Assembly (NCBI RefSeq): GCF_000758545.1
Contig: NZ_CP009279.1
Location: forward strand, 2,170,001 to 2,234,000
Reading direction: 5' to 3'
Origin: Paenibacillus sp. FSL H7-0737
Lineage (GTDB): Bacteria > Bacillota > Bacilli > Paenibacillales > Paenibacillaceae
Length of the DNA: 64,000 nucleotides
In this document: positions 1 through 10,900 of the stretch, piece by piece
Numbering within the stretch: the first letter of the stretch is position 1
How the letters are laid out: every line of letters starts with the position of its first letter
Translations under genes and position numbers: made by a program
Notes under the pieces: model-generated
Seen by the model: only the letters and a program-made list of their open reading frames with translations
Database searches by the model: none
Told to the model about the DNA's origin: nothing

Positions 1-2
1 AA

Positions 3-1730
3 GGGAATAAGAACGATGCAGCAGATTTTTCTACGGGATTGGCGAAGCGAGGATATGCTGTATTGTCCGTTGATTATAGGCTGAAAAAAGATCCATTTAC
101 TAATTTCAGCCGCACACTTAATGACGCTTATGAAGATATAACCGATGTGATTAAATGGATCAACGATAACGCAGAGATTTACGGGATGGATGCAAGCCGT
201 ATTGTTATCGGTGGTGATTCGGCGGGGGGACATCTAGCCATAAACTTTGTCAATCAATATGTATCACAGGATCCTTCCATCATTAAATCTGTATTTTCTA
301 TTGTTGATATTTATGGTGGTGATCTGACGAAAAGTGCGGACAGCAAGCTGCCGCCGGTCCTCATCATTCATGGAACGATAGACAAACTGGTGCCGTACCA
401 GCAAAGTGTTGACTTGGCCGAACAGCTGAAAGAGAAGGGGGTGTATCATAATCTACTCACCATGGAAGGTGTCGGACATGACTACAAGAATAATAAATAC
501 ATCGATGAAATTATGGAGACGACAACACATTTTCTATGGAATGTCATGAATAGTTCTGATCTTACAAAGCTTCCAGAGAATTCCGGAATTTCGATTGCTT
601 CCGGCGATGCCTTTGATATTAAGCTGCCTAAGGCCTATCGCATTCCTGCGAAGGAGTCGATGAACATCGATTTGCCTGAGGGTTGGATACTTCGTGAGCA
701 GGAGGAGGAAGACAGACTTCGGATACAGGTTCCGGAAGGCTTGGTGCGAGGAAACGATACACTGTTTGTCTCACGAGGCGAAGATCCTAAAACGGCAATG
801 AGCTTCGCTGTCAATGTTAACGTAATCGACCCGCTGACGGTGAAATATGAGACATTTTATGATGAAGCTGCCAAGGAATTAAAAACTCATATGGATGTTA
901 CTAATCAGTCTACGAACAATTTCAATGGTTCAGTGGAAGCCGATTATGAAACAGGACGTTCTACTCAGGGGACCTACAACGCCACTGTGGAGAATCTGGA
1001 ATCAGGAAAGAGTGTGCGGTTAGAGATTCCTGAGCTTGCTAGAGGACAACGGACGCTTAAGTCTTATAATGACATAGGTAATCTATTGCAGACGACGTTA
1101 GATTCCTTTAACGCACTGTTGTTGCCAAAACTCAGTAAGCCCGTTGAAATCAATGGTAACCTATCAGATTGGAGTGATCAGGCTCGCTTTGATGTGAAGG
1201 ATATCAAAATCAATGGGTGGGGAGGTGAGCAGGATATCAATGCGAAGGGCTCCTTAGCTTGGGACGCGGATAACCTTTATCTAGGGGTAGAAGTTATAGA
1301 TGACAAGCATGAACAGTCGGCATCGGGGGATGCCATTTGGAGTGGGGATAGCATCCAGATCGGGATTGGCATTGCCAACTCAGATGGAACAGTACCCTCG
1401 GAGTACCATGAACTAGGTGTGGCTCGGGGAAATGCGGGGAATTTACTCAAGTGGCGCTGGTTAACCCCTAAGGGATTCAATATAAATGATGCCATAGAGC
1501 TAAAGTATGCGGTGAGTCGTTCAGATTCAACAACCAGCTATGAATTAGCCATACCCTGGCGTGAACTGAGCAGCGACATGACACAAGTGAAGCAAGGTAT
1601 GAAGCTTAAATTTTCGCTGCTGGTTAATGATAATGACGGCGAGGGGCGTAGAGGCTGGCTGGAATACAACAGTGGCATAGGCTCTTCCAAGGATGTTAAT
1701 GCCTTTGGGGATCTATATCTGACGGATTGA
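3..1730 (+). CDS. Alpha/beta-hydrolase esterase with C-terminal CBM9-like domain (5' partial)
   Basis: The reading frame is open from base 3, so the N-terminus lies outside the window; an internal TTG at 39 is not a credible start. The visible part begins inside a BD-FAE/esterase-lipase type alpha/beta hydrolase. The nucleophile elbow is GGDSAGG, the acid lies in HGTIDKLVP and the histidine in GVGHDY. A beta-rich spacer follows, then about 190 C-terminal residues resembling CBM9/DOMON-like domains (VEINGNLSDWSD, then AWDADNLYLGVEVIDD). The architecture suggests a secreted carbohydrate esterase acting on plant cell-wall polysaccharide. The substrate is not visible. A terminator hairpin follows at 1747. 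Confidence 0.8.
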   Translation, partial: GNKNDAADFSTGLAKRGYAVLSVDYRLKKDPFTNFSRTLNDAYEDITDVIKWINDNAEIYGMDASRIVIGGDSAGGHLAINFVNQYVSQDPSIIKSVFSIVDIYGGDLTKSADSKLPPVLIIHGTIDKLVPYQQSVDLAEQLKEKGVYHNLLTMEGVGHDYKNNKYIDEIMETTTHFLWNVMNSSDLTKLPENSGISIASGDAFDIKLPKAYRIPAKESMNIDLPEGWILREQEEEDRLRIQVPEGLVRGNDTLFVSRGEDPKTAMSFAVNVNVIDPLTVKYETFYDEAAKELKTHMDVTNQSTNNFNGSVEADYETGRSTQGTYNATVENLESGKSVRLEIPELARGQRTLKSYNDIGNLLQTTLDSFNALLLPKLSKPVEINGNLSDWSDQARFDVKDIKINGWGGEQDINAKGSLAWDADNLYLGVEVIDDKHEQSASGDAIWSGDSIQIGIGIANSDGTVPSEYHELGVARGNAGNLLKWRWLTPKGFNINDAIELKYAVSRSDSTTSYELAIPWRELSSDMTQVKQGMKLKFSLLVNDNDGEGRRGWLEYNSGIGSSKDVNAFGDLYLTD

Positions 1731-1746
1731 GAGGATATTTAATAAG

Positions 1747-1767
1747 CGGCAGAGATGCCGTTTTTTT
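1747..1767 (+). terminator. Intrinsic terminator after the esterase
   Basis: A five-base-pair stem CGGCA/TGCCG with a GAGA loop is followed by seven T. The same CGGCA-GARA-TGCCG hairpin recurs at 2545 and 4973. Confidence 0.75.
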
Positions 1768-1857
1768 ATTTTCTCCACAACTGGTAGGAATTTGTCTATT
1801 ATTAAAGTGTTAGTTCAATTCGCTAGATGGTATGATAAGAGCGGGAGGGAATTTAAA

Positions 1858-2505
1858 ATGACCAATGAGATAACCAATGAGAACGAAGAAACATTAAACG
1901 AGAACGAGGAAATAACCAATGATCCAGAAATGTCTGAGGAGGATATGAATAAGCTAGTGATGGCTGTTCATCATAACGGTCTCGTAGCTTTGAGAGTGCA
2001 CTTTCAAGACGTTGAAGGACAAGTGTTGAATATGGAGGCCTACGGCCCGGTTTTTGTTTTTCACGTAAAGTCTGAGTTAGACCATGTCTATTCTTGCGGC
2101 TTTTTTCTGCGTGAATTGATTGCAAGATTCCAATCGGGTAAGGATCCTGCAGCATGGATGGCTTCATTCTTTGTTGATCTGATGAAGATTGAGGGCGGCA
2201 AAACGCTTCCAAAACCGCCTTCAAGTGAAGAAGAAGCTAAAGCGATCATAGACAATGTATTAGTTCCGCAATGTATTAAAGAAATAACTGAAGAATTTGC
2301 GCCAGAAGATGTACATGTTGGACTAGCTTGGAACGAAAAACTAGGTCCGGTTTTCGAGGCTGGATTTCCAGCGATAAGCGATGGGAATAACGTTTGTGCG
2401 TTCCCACTGCATTTATTGTTAACGCACTTGCAATTGAATCGGGATCCTTCCGAGCTGCTTGTTCAAGGCATGTATAACATCCGTAAGGAACATGGGTTGG
2501 AGTAA
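1858..2505 (+). CDS. Hypothetical acidic protein, 215 aa
   Basis: The start chosen is ATG 1858 because GGGAGGGA stands eight to nine bases upstream; an upstream TTG at 1792 in the same frame has no ribosome binding site. The first 30 residues are low-complexity and rich in Asn and Glu. The rest is a soluble alpha/beta protein with no signal peptide or membrane segment. I do not recognise the family. It is a single-gene unit bounded by hairpins at 1747 and 2533. Confidence 0.7.
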   Translation: MTNEITNENEETLNENEEITNDPEMSEEDMNKLVMAVHHNGLVALRVHFQDVEGQVLNMEAYGPVFVFHVKSELDHVYSCGFFLRELIARFQSGKDPAAWMASFFVDLMKIEGGKTLPKPPSSEEEAKAIIDNVLVPQCIKEITEEFAPEDVHVGLAWNEKLGPVFEAGFPAISDGNNVCAFPLHLLLTHLQLNRDPSELLVQGMYNIRKEHGLE

Positions 2506-2532
2506 AACAGGCTCTGAGCCTTGGCCATCCAT

Positions 2533-2570
2533 ATAACAAAGAAACGGCAGAAATGCCGTTTCTTTGTTAT
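2533..2570 (+). terminator. Strong intrinsic terminator
   Basis: A 17-bp perfect stem runs 2533-2549 and 2554-2570 around a GAAA tetraloop, with a T-rich 3' flank. The stem is A/T-rich on both outer sides, so it could work in both directions. Confidence 0.8.
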
Positions 2571-2628
2571 ATTTTATGAGTTTTTACAAGTGGTGTGCTG
2601 TATCCATAGGAAATAGGGAGGTTTTCTA

Positions 2629-3438
2629 GTGAATATCAGAGCATTGTGTGAGGGGATAAAGCTTGATCCAGCGGCTAGACAGCAGGTTTATGAGTTTCAG
2701 ATAAAAGAGGATGAATATCTAGTTTATAAACAACATTTTTATTTTGACAGATTTTCTTTTTTTGAATCTGTGAAAGCATCGGAGGGCTATCGAAAGCTAC
2801 TATTATATTTATTTGTGAGATTCGCAGTAGAAGCTTATGAAGAGTATCGTATTCGTAACATTGAGGATGAGATCTATTATGATACATTCTCAGATATTCA
2901 GATCTGGTGCATGCAATGTCTGCGTGATTACGGTGAATATGGTATTGAAGAATATAACTGGCTGCAAGAGCATGTTCAGCTTCGTTTATTTCGTTTGGGA
3001 AGAATGCAATTTCAACCTTTTGCGATGGACCGCGATTTAGATGTTGATGGTTGTAAAATCTTTACCAATCAAATCGTGCTTAATGTGCACATTCCAGCGG
3101 GAGAGCCTTTATCCGTTCAAAGTGTCGAGGAGTCCTTTCAGTTAGCCAGAGTTTTTTTCAGAGGTATAACTCCAGTGTTTATTTGTCATTCATGGCTGCT
3201 TGATCCGGAATTAAGTGAGATTTTGAACCCAGAATCGAACATTATTCAGTTTCAAAGTCGCTTCTACATTTATGAAGTCGATAAAAGTTCCAAGGAAGCA
3301 GAAGAAAGAATATTTAGTAAACTAAGTATGACCCCTCAAGCGTACGAAGAGAACACCCAACTGCAACGGCGTGCAAAAGCCTTTTTAATTGCAGGAGGCA
3401 AACTAGGAAGTGGCTATGGGATTAAAGTACATAAGTAA
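2629..3438 (+). CDS. Acyltransferase-domain protein (NAT_N / GNAT_C-like)
   Basis: GTG start 2629 is preceded by AGGGAGG. The 269-residue protein is soluble, with an all-helical N-terminal half (roughly 1-130) and a C-terminal part (about 150-269) of strands and helices. The pattern, including a FxxHSWLLDP segment and an SRFYIYEV segment, fits the acyltransferase-domain proteins of Firmicutes made of an NAT_N-like helical domain and a GNAT_C-like domain. The acyl acceptor is unknown. The assignment comes from remembered family features, so the fold is moderately sure and the function is not. Confidence 0.6.
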   Translation: MNIRALCEGIKLDPAARQQVYEFQIKEDEYLVYKQHFYFDRFSFFESVKASEGYRKLLLYLFVRFAVEAYEEYRIRNIEDEIYYDTFSDIQIWCMQCLRDYGEYGIEEYNWLQEHVQLRLFRLGRMQFQPFAMDRDLDVDGCKIFTNQIVLNVHIPAGEPLSVQSVEESFQLARVFFRGITPVFICHSWLLDPELSEILNPESNIIQFQSRFYIYEVDKSSKEAEERIFSKLSMTPQAYEENTQLQRRAKAFLIAGGKLGSGYGIKVHK

Positions 3439-3557
3439 GGTTGAAATCTTGGCATATTACGGATAGAGAAGACGTACACTGCAAATGAAGTGATGCGTTA
3501 ACCTGACTCTGGCTGTAATAGCTGGTTTTGGGGATAGTGCTTTGTTTTATCCAAAAA

Positions 3558-3571
3558 CGAAACCGGTTTCA
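3558..3571 (+). promoter_or_regulatory. Catabolite-responsive element-like (cre) operator
   Basis: CGAAACCGGTTTCA matches the CcpA cre consensus TGWAANCGNTNWCA at 13 of 14 positions and contains a perfect 12-bp palindrome (3559-3570). It lies 130 bp upstream of the laminarinase gene, where carbon catabolite repression would be expected. A dedicated LacI-family repressor would be an alternative reader. Apart from this site I see no gene in 3439-3702. Confidence 0.5.
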
Positions 3572-3702
3572 AATGTACGAGCGCGCCGTGCAATGAAATC
3601 AATAAGATCAAAGAGGTGATTCCATTGGGCTGACCCTGGGCAGATATCGTCTTAAGCATTCCTGTGTCCTATAATTTTTTTATTTATTAGGAGGAGACGA
3701 CG

Positions 3703-4941
3703 ATGTTGAGAAAAGGAAAAATGCTAAGTCTATTTCTGCTGTTTACACTCATGATTGCTTTAGTGACTACTGGCAATTCAAGTGCAGCCTCGAACTGGAA
3801 TCTGGTATGGAGCGATGAATTTGACGGGAATTCTCTGAATACTGGTAATTGGTCCGCCGAAATCGGCACAGGGAGCGGTGGCTGGGGTAACAATGAACTT
3901 CAGTACTATACTAGTCGTCCACAGAACCTGCAAGTTACGGGTGGAAATCTGGTTATTACAGCGCAAAAAGAATCCTACAATGGAATGAGCTACACCTCTG
4001 CACGGATCAAAACACAAGGACTTAAAAGTTTTACCTATGGGAAAATCGAAGCTAGAATCAAGGTACCTTCAGGCCAAGGACTCTGGCCGGCATTTTGGAT
4101 GCTTGGATCAAATATTGATACAGTAGGTTGGCCTAAATCCGGTGAAACGGACATTATGGAACGAGTGAACAATAATGCTTTTGTGAATGGGACAGTACAC
4201 TGGGATGCCAATGGGCATGCCGAGTATGGGCAGGTATCCGGAAATCTGGATTTCTCTCAATACCATGTGTACAGTGTTGAATGGGATGCGAATTATATTA
4301 AGTGGTTTGTAGATGGCAACCAATTTAATGCTTTTTATATTGAGAATGGAACAGGCAATACGGAGGAGTTCCAAAAACCCTTCTTTATCCTGCTAAACCT
4401 TGCCGTTGGTGGGAATTGGCCTGGAAGTCCAAACGCCTCAACTGCTTTCCCAGCGCAAATGCTGGTTGATTATGTACGTGTGTATCAATCCGCGCCTACC
4501 TCAAGCATCGTTAGTGGTGGGATTTATACTTTAGCAGATAAGGCTAGTGGCAAGGTTCTGGACGTAGTGGATGTATCCACAGCAAGTGGGGCAAAGATGC
4601 AGCAATGGACTAATTACATAGCCAATAATCAGAAATTTAAGGTGGAAAGTACGGGAGACGGTTATTATAAGCTGACAGCAGTGCATAGTGGAAAAGTATT
4701 GGATGTGCCAAACTCATCAACCGCCACCGGCATACAGTTGCAGCAATGGGATGACAATGGTACAAACGCTCAGCGGTGGAGCATTGTAGATGTAGGGGGT
4801 GGCTACTACAAACTAATTTCTAAAGTGAGTGGATTAGCTATGGATGTAAACGGAGCCTCAACGGCAGATGGCGCAGCGGTTCAGCAGTGGACGGATAACG
4901 GAAGCGATGCTCAAAAATGGTTTTTTACTAAAGTGAACTAA
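3703..4941 (+). CDS. Secreted GH16 endo-beta-1,3-glucanase (laminarinase) with CBM13/ricin-type domain
   Basis: AGGAGGAG precedes ATG 3703. Residues 1-29 form a signal peptide ending near SSAAS. Residues 31-262 are a GH16 domain with nucleophile E148, D150 and acid/base E153 in ETDIME. The extra residue in this motif (the beta-bulge form) is typical of laminarinases rather than lichenases. Other GH16 marks are WSDEF, WGNNELQYYT and GLWPAFWML. Residues 270-412 are a ricin-B-like trefoil with three QQW repeats, expected to bind glycan. It should cut beta-1,3-glucan (callose, laminarin or fungal wall) outside the cell. It is monocistronic, with a cre-like site upstream and a terminator downstream. 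Confidence 0.93.
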   Translation: MLRKGKMLSLFLLFTLMIALVTTGNSSAASNWNLVWSDEFDGNSLNTGNWSAEIGTGSGGWGNNELQYYTSRPQNLQVTGGNLVITAQKESYNGMSYTSARIKTQGLKSFTYGKIEARIKVPSGQGLWPAFWMLGSNIDTVGWPKSGETDIMERVNNNAFVNGTVHWDANGHAEYGQVSGNLDFSQYHVYSVEWDANYIKWFVDGNQFNAFYIENGTGNTEEFQKPFFILLNLAVGGNWPGSPNASTAFPAQMLVDYVRVYQSAPTSSIVSGGIYTLADKASGKVLDVVDVSTASGAKMQQWTNYIANNQKFKVESTGDGYYKLTAVHSGKVLDVPNSSTATGIQLQQWDDNGTNAQRWSIVDVGGGYYKLISKVSGLAMDVNGASTADGAAVQQWTDNGSDAQKWFFTKVN

Positions 4942-4969
4942 AAGGATCTATTATACGATTATGTTCAAG

Positions 4970-4997
4970 AAAACGGCAGAGATGCCGTTTTTTATTT
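4970..4997 (+). terminator. Intrinsic terminator after the GH16 gene
   Basis: AAACGGCA-GAGA-TGCCGTTT hairpin followed by a T-rich tract. Confidence 0.8.
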
Positions 4998-5162
4998 TTT
5001 CGCAGAATATAGATACACTTATCAGAAGGCATCATTTCATATTTTAATATTCCTCTATCTGATATACTGTGATTAATAGACTTGAATTCTAAAAAATGCT
5101 ACTAAAATAGATTGAATTTATTGCATTATCCATAGCATTATACATATTCGGAGGGGTTATCA

Positions 5163-7709
5163 TTGATTGTTGGAACGAAACTCCATATCCCTCGTGTTCG
5201 TAAATCTTTGGTCTCTCGCCCAAGGCTGATGCGTAAACTTAATGAAGGAATGGACTACAAGTTGACGCTTATTTCTGCTCAAGCCGGTTATGGCAAAACC
5301 ACAGCATTAAGTGAATGGATTAGACATTGTGATATGCAAGTGGCTTGGGTTTCATTAGATATGCAGGATAACGATTGGGCTCAGTTTTGGAGTTATGTAA
5401 CAGCCTCTATCCAGGAGAGTTGCCCTAAGTTTGGATCAACGGTTCAACCCCTTCTGATCAATGGGCCTTCTATGACTTTGGAGCCAGCGATAGTAGCGCT
5501 ATTGAATGAGTTAAATAACTTAACAAATGAACTAATTATTATTCTTGATGATTATCATGTCATCGAAACCCCCACAATACATCAGTCTATGGCTTATCTA
5601 CTTGAGCATTTACCTCCCCATATTCATCTATATGTAGTTAGTCGAACTGATTTGACCATACCTACTACCAGGCTTTTGGCAAAAGGTGAGTTACATCGAA
5701 TCATCATGCAGGATCTGCGTTTTCAACTGGATGAGGGATTTGAATTTTTTCGGGATACAACCGATTTGCAATTAACCACAGATCAAATTACCGAGCTGTA
5801 TGATCAGACCGAAGGGTGGATCAGCGGCCTGCAGCTGGCGGCGATCAGTCTCAAGCGAAGTGACAATATAGCTGTATCCATTCAGCAATTTAGAGGTCAA
5901 CAGCAGCATATATCCGATTATTTGCTAGAAGAAGTATTTCATCATCTTCCGGATTCCGTACGCACTTTCTTACTGGAAACTTCTATTTTAAATCGGATGA
6001 ATCATTCCTTATGTCAAGCTGTAACCGGTCAAATGAACTGCCAAGAGCAATTGGAGAGGTTAGTCCATTTGAATTTATTTGTTATTCCCTTAGATGATCA
6101 AAGGAATTGGTACAGGTATCATCATTTGCTTTCTGACTTCTTGCAGCAAATATTGTTCAGAACAGATCCGAATAAGTGGATGCAAGTACACACTCGAGCG
6201 GCAAATTGGCTGGAGGAGCATGGCTTTGCTGGAGAAGCAGTGGAGCATCATATAGAAGGGAAGAAGTTTGCAGATGCTGTTCGTTTAATCGAGAAGAATC
6301 TTCATACGTTGGTGCAATCGAAAAGCGTTGTTTTGATTCGCTGGGTGTCTGGTTTGCCGGAGAACTCTTTTGCAGAGAAGCCTATGATTGAATTGTTTTA
6401 TATCTCTGTATTGCTGGGAGTTGGAGAATGGAAGACGGCATTTAAGAGAGTAGAGCAGGCTGAAATACGGTTTCTAGCGTTGCAGGGGAAAATGGATGAT
6501 ACCCAGTGGAATCAGATTATGGGCAATCTTTACTTTTTCTGTTCAGTCACCACTTATCTGCAAAAGGACCTTGAGCGAACGTCGGCATACTTTGAGCTCG
6601 TAGAGCAATTCGTGCCAGAAGGTAGTTTGTTTCAAACAATGGGGCGTAATCGTTATCAAGGGAATGATGTGTTTGATGATCACTTGGCACTTATTAATGA
6701 TCTTCACGCAGCGGAAGCCTTCCTATTAAAATGGATTACAGTTTGGGAGAACAAACAGGAGTATCCTTTTGTTGGTTATTTGTATGCTTCTTATAGCAAA
6801 TTGCTCTATGAATGGAATCGATTGGACGAAGCTGAACGGTATGCAAGTAAAGTCCTTGAACGTAAGGACATGCAGCCTTTCGCTCGAATATTGATTCACA
6901 ATTACACTAGCGCTTCAAGGATTCAGCAAGCCAAAGGAGATCCAGCGCGTGCATCACAGCTGCTTACACAGTTGAAACTGCAAATTGACTCTCCTGACTA
7001 TGATTTGTTTATGTTAGGTGTTGAAGCGGAGCAAGCTTGTTTATCTCTGCAGCAGGGTTCGATTCAAACAGCTCTGACATGGCTAAGGAAATGTGGGTTA
7101 ACACCTACGGATAAAATTCCTATGAATCGAATCGCGGAGTATCTTGCTCTGGCAAAAGTGTTGGCAGCATGCGAACGTTCAGCGGAAGCCTTACAAGTAT
7201 TGGATCAACTGAATCTGTTATTATCTAAGGAAAATCGTCTCCGAGATCAAATTAAGGTATGTATTGCGCAAAGTATGACGTTTGAGTCCATCGGCCGCAC
7301 AGCGGAAGCTCATCTGCACTTGGAGACCGCACTACATCTAGCAGAGCCAGAAGGTTATATTCGGAGCTTTATGGATGAAGGTTCTAAGATGGAGGAACTG
7401 CTATCTACTTATCTGAAGATACAGATAGGTAGTCTAATTCGCAATCCAAAGGTTTCATTGTTCTATGTGAAGCAGTTGATCCAGGCTTTTAATGTAACCA
7501 TGGAAGGCAAGCCATCTCTCAAAGAAATACTAACGGAACAGGAAATGAAAGTTCTACATTTAATCGCAAGTGGGCTGTCGAATAAAGAAATCGCCGACAA
7601 GTTATTTGTTACAGGTGAAACAGTGAAATTTCATATTAAAAATATGTATAGAAAGCTTGGAGTAAACAATCGTGTACAAGCGCTCCAATGTTTCAATACA
7701 TTCATATAA
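5163..7709 (+). CDS. LuxR-family (MalT/LAL-type) ATP-dependent transcriptional regulator
   Basis: TTG start 5163 has GGAGGGG six bases upstream and the N-terminus IVGTKLHIPRVR is the usual MalT-family beginning. A Walker A motif lies at about 39-48 (AQAGYGKTT) and a Walker B strand ends in ILDDYH near 130. The middle is an alpha-helical TPR-like sensor region. Residues about 785-845 are a LuxR helix-turn-helix (LTEQEMKVLHLIASGLSNKEIADKL as key part). At 848 residues it has the normal length of large STAND-type activators, which bind an inducer, oligomerise with ATP and activate transcription. It stands alone between two terminators, upstream of the 1891-residue SLH protein, which may be its target. 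Confidence 0.88.
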   Translation: MIVGTKLHIPRVRKSLVSRPRLMRKLNEGMDYKLTLISAQAGYGKTTALSEWIRHCDMQVAWVSLDMQDNDWAQFWSYVTASIQESCPKFGSTVQPLLINGPSMTLEPAIVALLNELNNLTNELIIILDDYHVIETPTIHQSMAYLLEHLPPHIHLYVVSRTDLTIPTTRLLAKGELHRIIMQDLRFQLDEGFEFFRDTTDLQLTTDQITELYDQTEGWISGLQLAAISLKRSDNIAVSIQQFRGQQQHISDYLLEEVFHHLPDSVRTFLLETSILNRMNHSLCQAVTGQMNCQEQLERLVHLNLFVIPLDDQRNWYRYHHLLSDFLQQILFRTDPNKWMQVHTRAANWLEEHGFAGEAVEHHIEGKKFADAVRLIEKNLHTLVQSKSVVLIRWVSGLPENSFAEKPMIELFYISVLLGVGEWKTAFKRVEQAEIRFLALQGKMDDTQWNQIMGNLYFFCSVTTYLQKDLERTSAYFELVEQFVPEGSLFQTMGRNRYQGNDVFDDHLALINDLHAAEAFLLKWITVWENKQEYPFVGYLYASYSKLLYEWNRLDEAERYASKVLERKDMQPFARILIHNYTSASRIQQAKGDPARASQLLTQLKLQIDSPDYDLFMLGVEAEQACLSLQQGSIQTALTWLRKCGLTPTDKIPMNRIAEYLALAKVLAACERSAEALQVLDQLNLLLSKENRLRDQIKVCIAQSMTFESIGRTAEAHLHLETALHLAEPEGYIRSFMDEGSKMEELLSTYLKIQIGSLIRNPKVSLFYVKQLIQAFNVTMEGKPSLKEILTEQEMKVLHLIASGLSNKEIADKLFVTGETVKFHIKNMYRKLGVNNRVQALQCFNTFI

Positions 7710-7726
7710 TAGGTATGAAGCCCCCT

Positions 7727-7785
7727 ATAAGTAAGACTATCCTCCCCTTTTGGGGAGTTTTTTTTTGGAAAAGTTAGTCTTATAG
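7727..7785 (+). terminator. Intrinsic terminator nested in a larger inverted repeat
   Basis: CTCCCC-TTTT-GGGGAG (7742-7757) followed by nine T is a strong terminator. An outer pair TAAGACT/AGTCTTA (about 7731 and 7776) encloses it. Confidence 0.8.
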
Positions 7786-7954
7786 TTAGGTAATTGCTGA
7801 GTATTCGACATACAAAGATATTTTGCAACAAGAAAATATTATGAAAAGAAGGTGTAGAAAAACGAAAAATGGCTGTAAAGGTTGGCAGTTTTATCGCACT
7901 TTGGAATTATTTTTACCTGTTTGTTAGGTACATTGGAGGAGAGTAAATATAGCT

Positions 7955-10900
7955 ATGTTAATAAGAAAAATATTTGGTTCTACTGAAAGATGGCTGAAAG
8001 GATTTACGATTCGTTTATTAGTAGGATTGATGATATTTTCATCGTTCTCCTTTATATTTACAGGCGTTGTTTCTGCGCAAGATGGGAATACAGGACCTGA
8101 TGGAAGCCCCGGATGGACCTATTGTGCCGACGAAGGAGAGGATAATACTTGCATAGTTCCAGGGAGGAAAGAAGTCCGTTATTGGGCTACTGGGGGGAAT
8201 TATAACTATTATTCGAAAATTGTTACCGATAGTACGATATGTTCAAATGACGTAATGGGAGACCCTCAAGGCGGAGTAAGAAAGGCATGTTATTATCGTG
8301 ACCTTCAGCTTGATAGCGGCGAATTGACTAAAGTCGTTAGTGAGCAGAACAAGACGTTAACGGTTACATTTAATGTGTATGCTAGACAGGCAGGCACAAT
8401 AGAGGATTTGCGAGAAAAGATTACAGTGAAGAAAACAAGCGGCGGCGCTTATGCACCTCTTGACGTAGAGGACACCGTTACAAACGTAACCTATACAGAT
8501 ACAAGTAGTACGCTAGAAATTCATTTTAAAGACACTTTATTAGGGGATTCAAATGCACTGAAAATCGATGCGGGAGCATTTGTTGATATCTCAGATAACG
8601 CATATAGTCAGCCCATTGAGATTACAAATATTCAATTTACTCCGCCTGTTCTAACAGGGGATACGGATAATAACTACACCGATAAAGATATAACGATTAC
8701 TTTTCCTGACGATTCTCTGTGGCGTGAAGCGATCACGGCGGTGTCAGATGGAGAGGCAGTATTAAGTAAAGAGACACAATACGCTGTTGATGCCGGTATG
8801 CTCACGATAAAAGCCGGTGTACTGATGACAAAAGGCAGTCATGACATTAGAGTGGCAGCGCTTGGTTATCCAGATGTGGTTGTAAGTCAACAGATGATCA
8901 AAAAGTATACGGGTAATGGGTCAGGTACAGAAAGTGAGCCCTATCTGATTCAGACTGCCGATCAACTGAGTGAAGTTAGAAACCATATGGAAAGTGGTAC
9001 TTATTTCAAACTTATAGCAGACATCGATCTAGGAAGTTATACAAGCTGGACGCCGATCGGTGATAGTAGTGAAAGATTTAAAGCAAATATAGACGGCAAC
9101 GGATATAAAATTACGAACCTGAGTATTCATAATAATTACAATTATTATGTGGGACTATTCGGGTATATAGATTTTGGAAGTACAGTTACAAATATGAGAT
9201 TGGAAAACATCAACATCACAGGTGGTAGTACTTTTGTTGGTGCTATTACTGGAGTTAGTAGTGGAACCATTAACAATAGTTATGTTACTGGGTTATCTCT
9301 AAAAGGTAGTGGATATGTTGGAGGAGTGGTAGGATATAGCGAAAATGGATCCATCACTAATAGTTATGCGAATGGAGCATTGAATGGAGGTTATTATGTA
9401 GGCGGCTTGGTGGGGAGTGCTTACTTTGGAGTGGTAAGTAATAGCTATGCGTCAGGATCGGTAACCGGGACTGGTATTTATGGAATAAACGGCGTTGGCG
9501 GCTTGATTGGTTATTCTCTCTATACAAACATTAGCAACAGCTACGCGACTGGAACTGTGAAGCCTGGTCCTGGGACTGGTGAGGTTGGTGGTTTGATTGG
9601 TAGCTATTTCATGTATGGACCATTAGCGAATAGCTTCTATGACAAAGATACAGCACAGCAAGAGGATACAGGAAAAGGTGAACGAAGAACAACTGCAGAG
9701 ATGCATACTAAGGCTAATTTCAGCGGTTGGAACTTCGATTCCACATGGTATATCACCCCGGATCAGTATCCTAGATTGTGGGCATTTACGGATTTATCTC
9801 CAGGGACTAAAGGCTGGACAACAAAGATTAATAATGTATCTAACGGGATGGAATATTCGCTTAACGATAGCAATTATATTCCAATAACAGACATTGATGC
9901 AGATAACATTGTTGTAGATGCGGGAGATCAAATTAAAGTCCGAGTAGCAGGAGATATAACAAGCACCAAAACATTGACAGTAGGTGTAGCAGATATTAAG
10001 GCCGGACCCACTTTAGGCAGCTTAACGGTGGGAACCACCGCGGGAACTACGAAGCTAATCAATGTAAGTGGAGCTATGGAATATAGAGTCAATTCGGGCT
10101 TGTATGAGGAAATTACCGATACAAGTGAGGATAATATTTCTGTCTATGCGGGCGATACGATTTTTGTTCGTCTTGCGGCAACTTCCTCAGAACCAGCGTC
10201 CTTCGACCAAAAATTAAAAGTTGGTTTAGCGCATATCAAATCAGCAGGAGCGCCAACTGGATTATTGGCGCCAGGAACGATTGGTGGCACGACAAAGCTA
10301 AGTGATGTTTCGGAAAAGATGGAATATAAGATCAATGAGAACCCGTATAAAGGGATTTCCGGTACGAGTGTTGATAACCTCATTGTTAATGAAAACGATA
10401 CGATCTCAGTTCGTATAGCGGAAACAGCTAAACTACCTGCGTCTGAAGTACAAGAGCTGACCGTTGAATCAGATGTAATAAACCCAAAAAGTGCAGACGC
10501 GACCCTAAGCGGACTGACCTTTACCGATGTGACGCTCAGCCCTACATTTTCTAAGGATACATTGACGTATACAGCAGCTGTTGCTAATAGCGTAACGAAT
10601 ACGACAATCACAGCAACCAAAGGGAATAAGGATTCTGTGATCCTAGTGATAGATTTAGGTTCGAAGTCGCTGTCCGTTGGAGTAAATACCTTTATTGTTC
10701 ATGTTACAGCTGAGGATGGTGTCACGAAGAAGGAATATACCGTGACGATAACTCGTGCGACAAGTTCAGACGCCTCTTTGAGTGCGCTGACGTTAAGTGG
10801 AGTGACACTCAGTCCTGTGTTTGCTAGCGGCACTTTGTCGTACACTGCTAATGTAGCAAACAATGTGACTAGTACAACTATTGGAGCAAGCACGAATAGT

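Noticed and set aside
3439..3702. Possible riboswitch in the laminarinase leader
   Set aside because: Only the cre-like palindrome and weak pairings are visible; no known aptamer core was recognised.
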